DNA of 64,000 bases, from the NCBI RefSeq assembly GCF_013911645.1, contig NZ_JACESV010000004.1, positions 1 to 64,000 on the forward strand, read 5' to 3'. Source of the stretch: Allomuricauda sp. GTDB taxonomy: Bacteria; Bacteroidota; Bacteroidia; Flavobacteriales; Flavobacteriaceae. Position numbers and translations under genes: made by a program. Within the stretch, counting starts at the first letter, position 1. Each line of letters begins with the position of its first letter. The notes beneath the pieces were generated by a model. It did not search any database and had not been told where the DNA came from. It saw nothing but the letters and a program-made list of their open reading frames with translations. Of this stretch, positions 62,400-64,000 are shown in pieces.

Positions 62400-63566
62400 C
62401 TAGCGAATCATCACCTCCCAATATCGGGTGCGTTTGGAACTGCCATCTGGGCCTTTCACCTCTAGGGTAATAACCGTGCGCATATTTTTGTCCTCAAACC
62501 TATAAATTGGGTCTTGTTCCGAGGAGCTATCCCCATTGCCAAAATCCCATGTCCATTGGTCAATTTTTCCAACAGATTCATCTTTAAAGGCCACTATTCC
62601 CTTCTCCTCATCAATAACCTCGAACGTCCATGCGGCTTTGATTGGTTCCAGAAACTGGTCTTCCAATGGCATTAATTTAAAGGCGCATAAAAACGAGGCA
62701 TTGCTCACCATCCTAACGGTATGGGCAAGATTCGCATGACCTTCCCTATCACCCCCATCAAAGTCCAATATGGACCATGAGAGCCCAATGACCTTATTCT
62801 CCCAAAGTTTTGACTTAACAGCTCTTTGAGGTCCGTTGTAGGGTGCATAATCATAAGGTGTGATCCAGCCCTCCAGCTGTAATGTTCCACTTTCGCCGTG
62901 TTCAAAATCGAAATCATAAGCGTAGTTGGCCCTAGGAAATTCGGAAATCCATGGTTGACTTCCCCACACCAATACCCATGCATTGTTTACTGGCGGGGTG
63001 TAGATATGGTAATTTTGAGCATGTACTCCGCTAAAATTTAAATGGTTTTCGGTATAGGCATCCGTTTGGGGATCCCACTTCAATTCGTCTTGGTCGTACA
63101 TGGGGTTCTTAATAAAAGGACCACCTGAAAGATCTCCATCCACCACAAGTTCAAATATATCGTTCAAATAACCCTTTGGGTTAAAACGCTCAAAGTCCCA
63201 AAAATCATCATAAGCTTCATATTTAAAATAAATACGGCTCATACCCTTTACCCATCCTATGGTAACCTTTACGTCAAGGTCCTCGGGCGGAATGTCAGCT
63301 CCCATTCCATCTTCTGTATCATTTAACAAATCGGTACCATAAACGTAATCTTCAGGAACTATTTCCCAATCGCTCATATCCCCATCAATTCTTGGCATTT
63401 GGTCTTTAGGGAATTGAAAAATCTGAAATATCCTCCCATCCCTTGAGGTTTTATAAGATGGTGTGGATTGACCCATTGATTCTGATATTGTTCCCAAGAA
63501 ACAGCAAAAGAAAAATATCCATGGCTTGTGGAATATACTGTAATGTAAGTTCTTATGATTTTTCAT
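62400..63566 (-). CDS. Secreted CBM9-like protein with C-terminal PKD domain
   Basis: 388 aa with a signal peptide (IFFFCCFLGTISESMGQ). Residues about 45-310 resemble a CBM9-type sugar-binding sandwich (MPRIDGDMSDWEIVPEDYVY, ISRIYFKYEAYDDFWDFERF-like, DIFELVVDGDLSGGPF). Residues about 312-388 are a PKD domain (FKDESVGKIDQWTWDFGNGD, then YRFEDKN). No glycoside hydrolase or type IX sorting tail is seen. It may bind a polysaccharide at the cell surface. It is followed downstream by the convergent sigma gene. Confidence 0.8.
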   Translation of the reverse strand: MKNHKNLHYSIFHKPWIFFFCCFLGTISESMGQSTPSYKTSRDGRIFQIFQFPKDQMPRIDGDMSDWEIVPEDYVYGTDLLNDTEDGMGADIPPEDLDVKVTIGWVKGMSRIYFKYEAYDDFWDFERFNPKGYLNDIFELVVDGDLSGGPFIKNPMYDQDELKWDPQTDAYTENHLNFSGVHAQNYHIYTPPVNNAWVLVWGSQPWISEFPRANYAYDFDFEHGESGTLQLEGWITPYDYAPYNGPQRAVKSKLWENKVIGLSWSILDFDGGDREGHANLAHTVRMVSNASFLCAFKLMPLEDQFLEPIKAAWTFEVIDEEKGIVAFKDESVGKIDQWTWDFGNGDSSSEQDPIYRFEDKNMRTVITLEVKGPDGSSKRTRYWEVMIR

Positions 63567-63622
63567 AACCTTTATGTGCTATCTTCTATTTAAAAATTTG
63601 AAAAGAATTTCCATTACATCAT

Positions 63623-64000
63623 TTACTTGTTGATATCAACTTCGTAAACCTTGCCTGCCAACATATCAGGTAGGAGAAGCCGACCTTCGTCTTCCTCCAA
63701 ATAAAAATCCGCGGCAGATTTAAGGCCATCAATCAATACGGTCGATTCTTCAGTTTTTCCATCTATTTTCCAAACTGCACCCGCTGCCCAACTACTTACG
63801 TAATAATCGCCCTTACTATCTTGTTCCACCGCATCAGCACCTCTAAACAGACCTTTAATCGGTGTTAGTTCTCCATCCTTTTTTACTAAAAAATTACCCA
63901 GGAAAAATGCACCCACCATAATATCGCCATTGTTGTCAACCCCTACACCATTCGGGTTCAACATTAGTGGCGAGGTGTTTTGTGCTATGGATACTTGACC
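63623..64000 (-). CDS. SMP-30/gluconolactonase-like beta-propeller protein (partial)
   Basis: The gene enters from the right edge; 125 C-terminal codons are visible and the frame is open to base 64000. PNGVGVDNNGDIMVGAFFLG, GADAVEQDSKGDYYVSSWAA and LKSAADFYLEEDEGRLLLPD are repeated propeller blades of the SMP-30/NHL type. A lactonase acting on the aldonolactone made by a sugar dehydrogenase would fit the locus, but catalytic residues lie outside the window and a simple binding role is possible. Confidence 0.7.
   Translation of the reverse strand, partial: GQVSIAQNTSPLMLNPNGVGVDNNGDIMVGAFFLGNFLVKKDGELTPIKGLFRGADAVEQDSKGDYYVSSWAAGAVWKIDGKTEESTVLIDGLKSAADFYLEEDEGRLLLPDMLAGKVYEVDINK

Overview
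The window reads as chromosomal DNA from a Bacteroidota member, most likely a Flavobacteriaceae-type (probably marine) bacterium. It has two SusC/SusD outer-membrane pairs, each with an ECF sigma factor and FecR anti-sigma gene. It also has Tat-exported Gfo/Idh oxidoreductases, DUF1080 domains, Nudix-type sugar regulators, very large multi-PAS kinases and little Shine-Dalgarno signal. The genus cannot be fixed from this sequence. No rRNA, tRNA or CRISPR array was seen.

Layout. (1) 1-7.8 kb: a GMC oxidoreductase running off the left edge, then the operon sigma > fecR > susC > susD on the minus strand. (2) 8.2-19.1 kb: a signalling block with a frameshifted GAF histidine kinase, a membrane 7TM-type kinase, and a four-gene minus-strand operon. 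That operon holds an 11-PAS/2-GAF kinase of 1920 aa, two single-domain response regulators and a REC-PAS-DHp protein with no ATPase domain. (3) 19.6-23.9 kb: a Crp/Fnr regulator, a DUF2975/HTH pair, and a type-B carboxylesterase divergent from a degenerate-Nudix regulator. (4) 24.2-30 kb: an AT-rich accessory island with three consecutive cassette-like units. Each unit starts with GTT and ends with the reverse complement of its own start, and long attC-like inverted repeats separate the units. They carry a carboxypeptidase-regulatory-like protein plus a secreted protein, a CPBP/CAAX protease, and ParD/ParE. An IS91-family element with its own tyrosine recombinase abuts the array. (5) 30.2-32.5 kb: a small thiol/redox-looking cluster ending in a MarR regulator with a cysteine-rich tail; a palindrome AGGA-N-TCCT recurs three times in it. 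(6) 32.5-45.2 kb: an 11-gene minus-strand operon for hexuronate uptake and breakdown, divergent from a second degenerate-Nudix regulator. It encodes a TRAP transporter, UxaC, UxuA, an SDR fructuronate reductase, KdgK and KDPG aldolase, followed by a tandem DUF1080 lipoprotein and two Tat-type Gfo/Idh oxidoreductases. (7) 45.9-64 kb: a second sugar locus with an MFS permease, PEP synthase, an L-lactate dehydrogenase-type flavoprotein, an FAH-family hydrolase, an SDR, a sugar-dehydrogenase/cytochrome c lipoprotein, susD, susC, fecR, a divergent sigma gene, a CBM9-like/PKD protein and a partial beta-propeller protein.

How it fits together. Region 6 is a near-complete route from D-glucuronate (or galacturonate) to pyruvate and glyceraldehyde-3-phosphate, with its own uptake system. 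Region 7 fits the non-phosphorylating breakdown of an L-6-deoxyhexose (L-fucose or L-rhamnose). There the SDR and FAH steps would yield pyruvate plus L-lactate, the flavoprotein would turn lactate into pyruvate, and PEP synthase would feed gluconeogenesis. The aldonate dehydratase of that route is not in the window. Neither SusC/D pair has a recognisable glycoside hydrolase or lyase beside it within the window.
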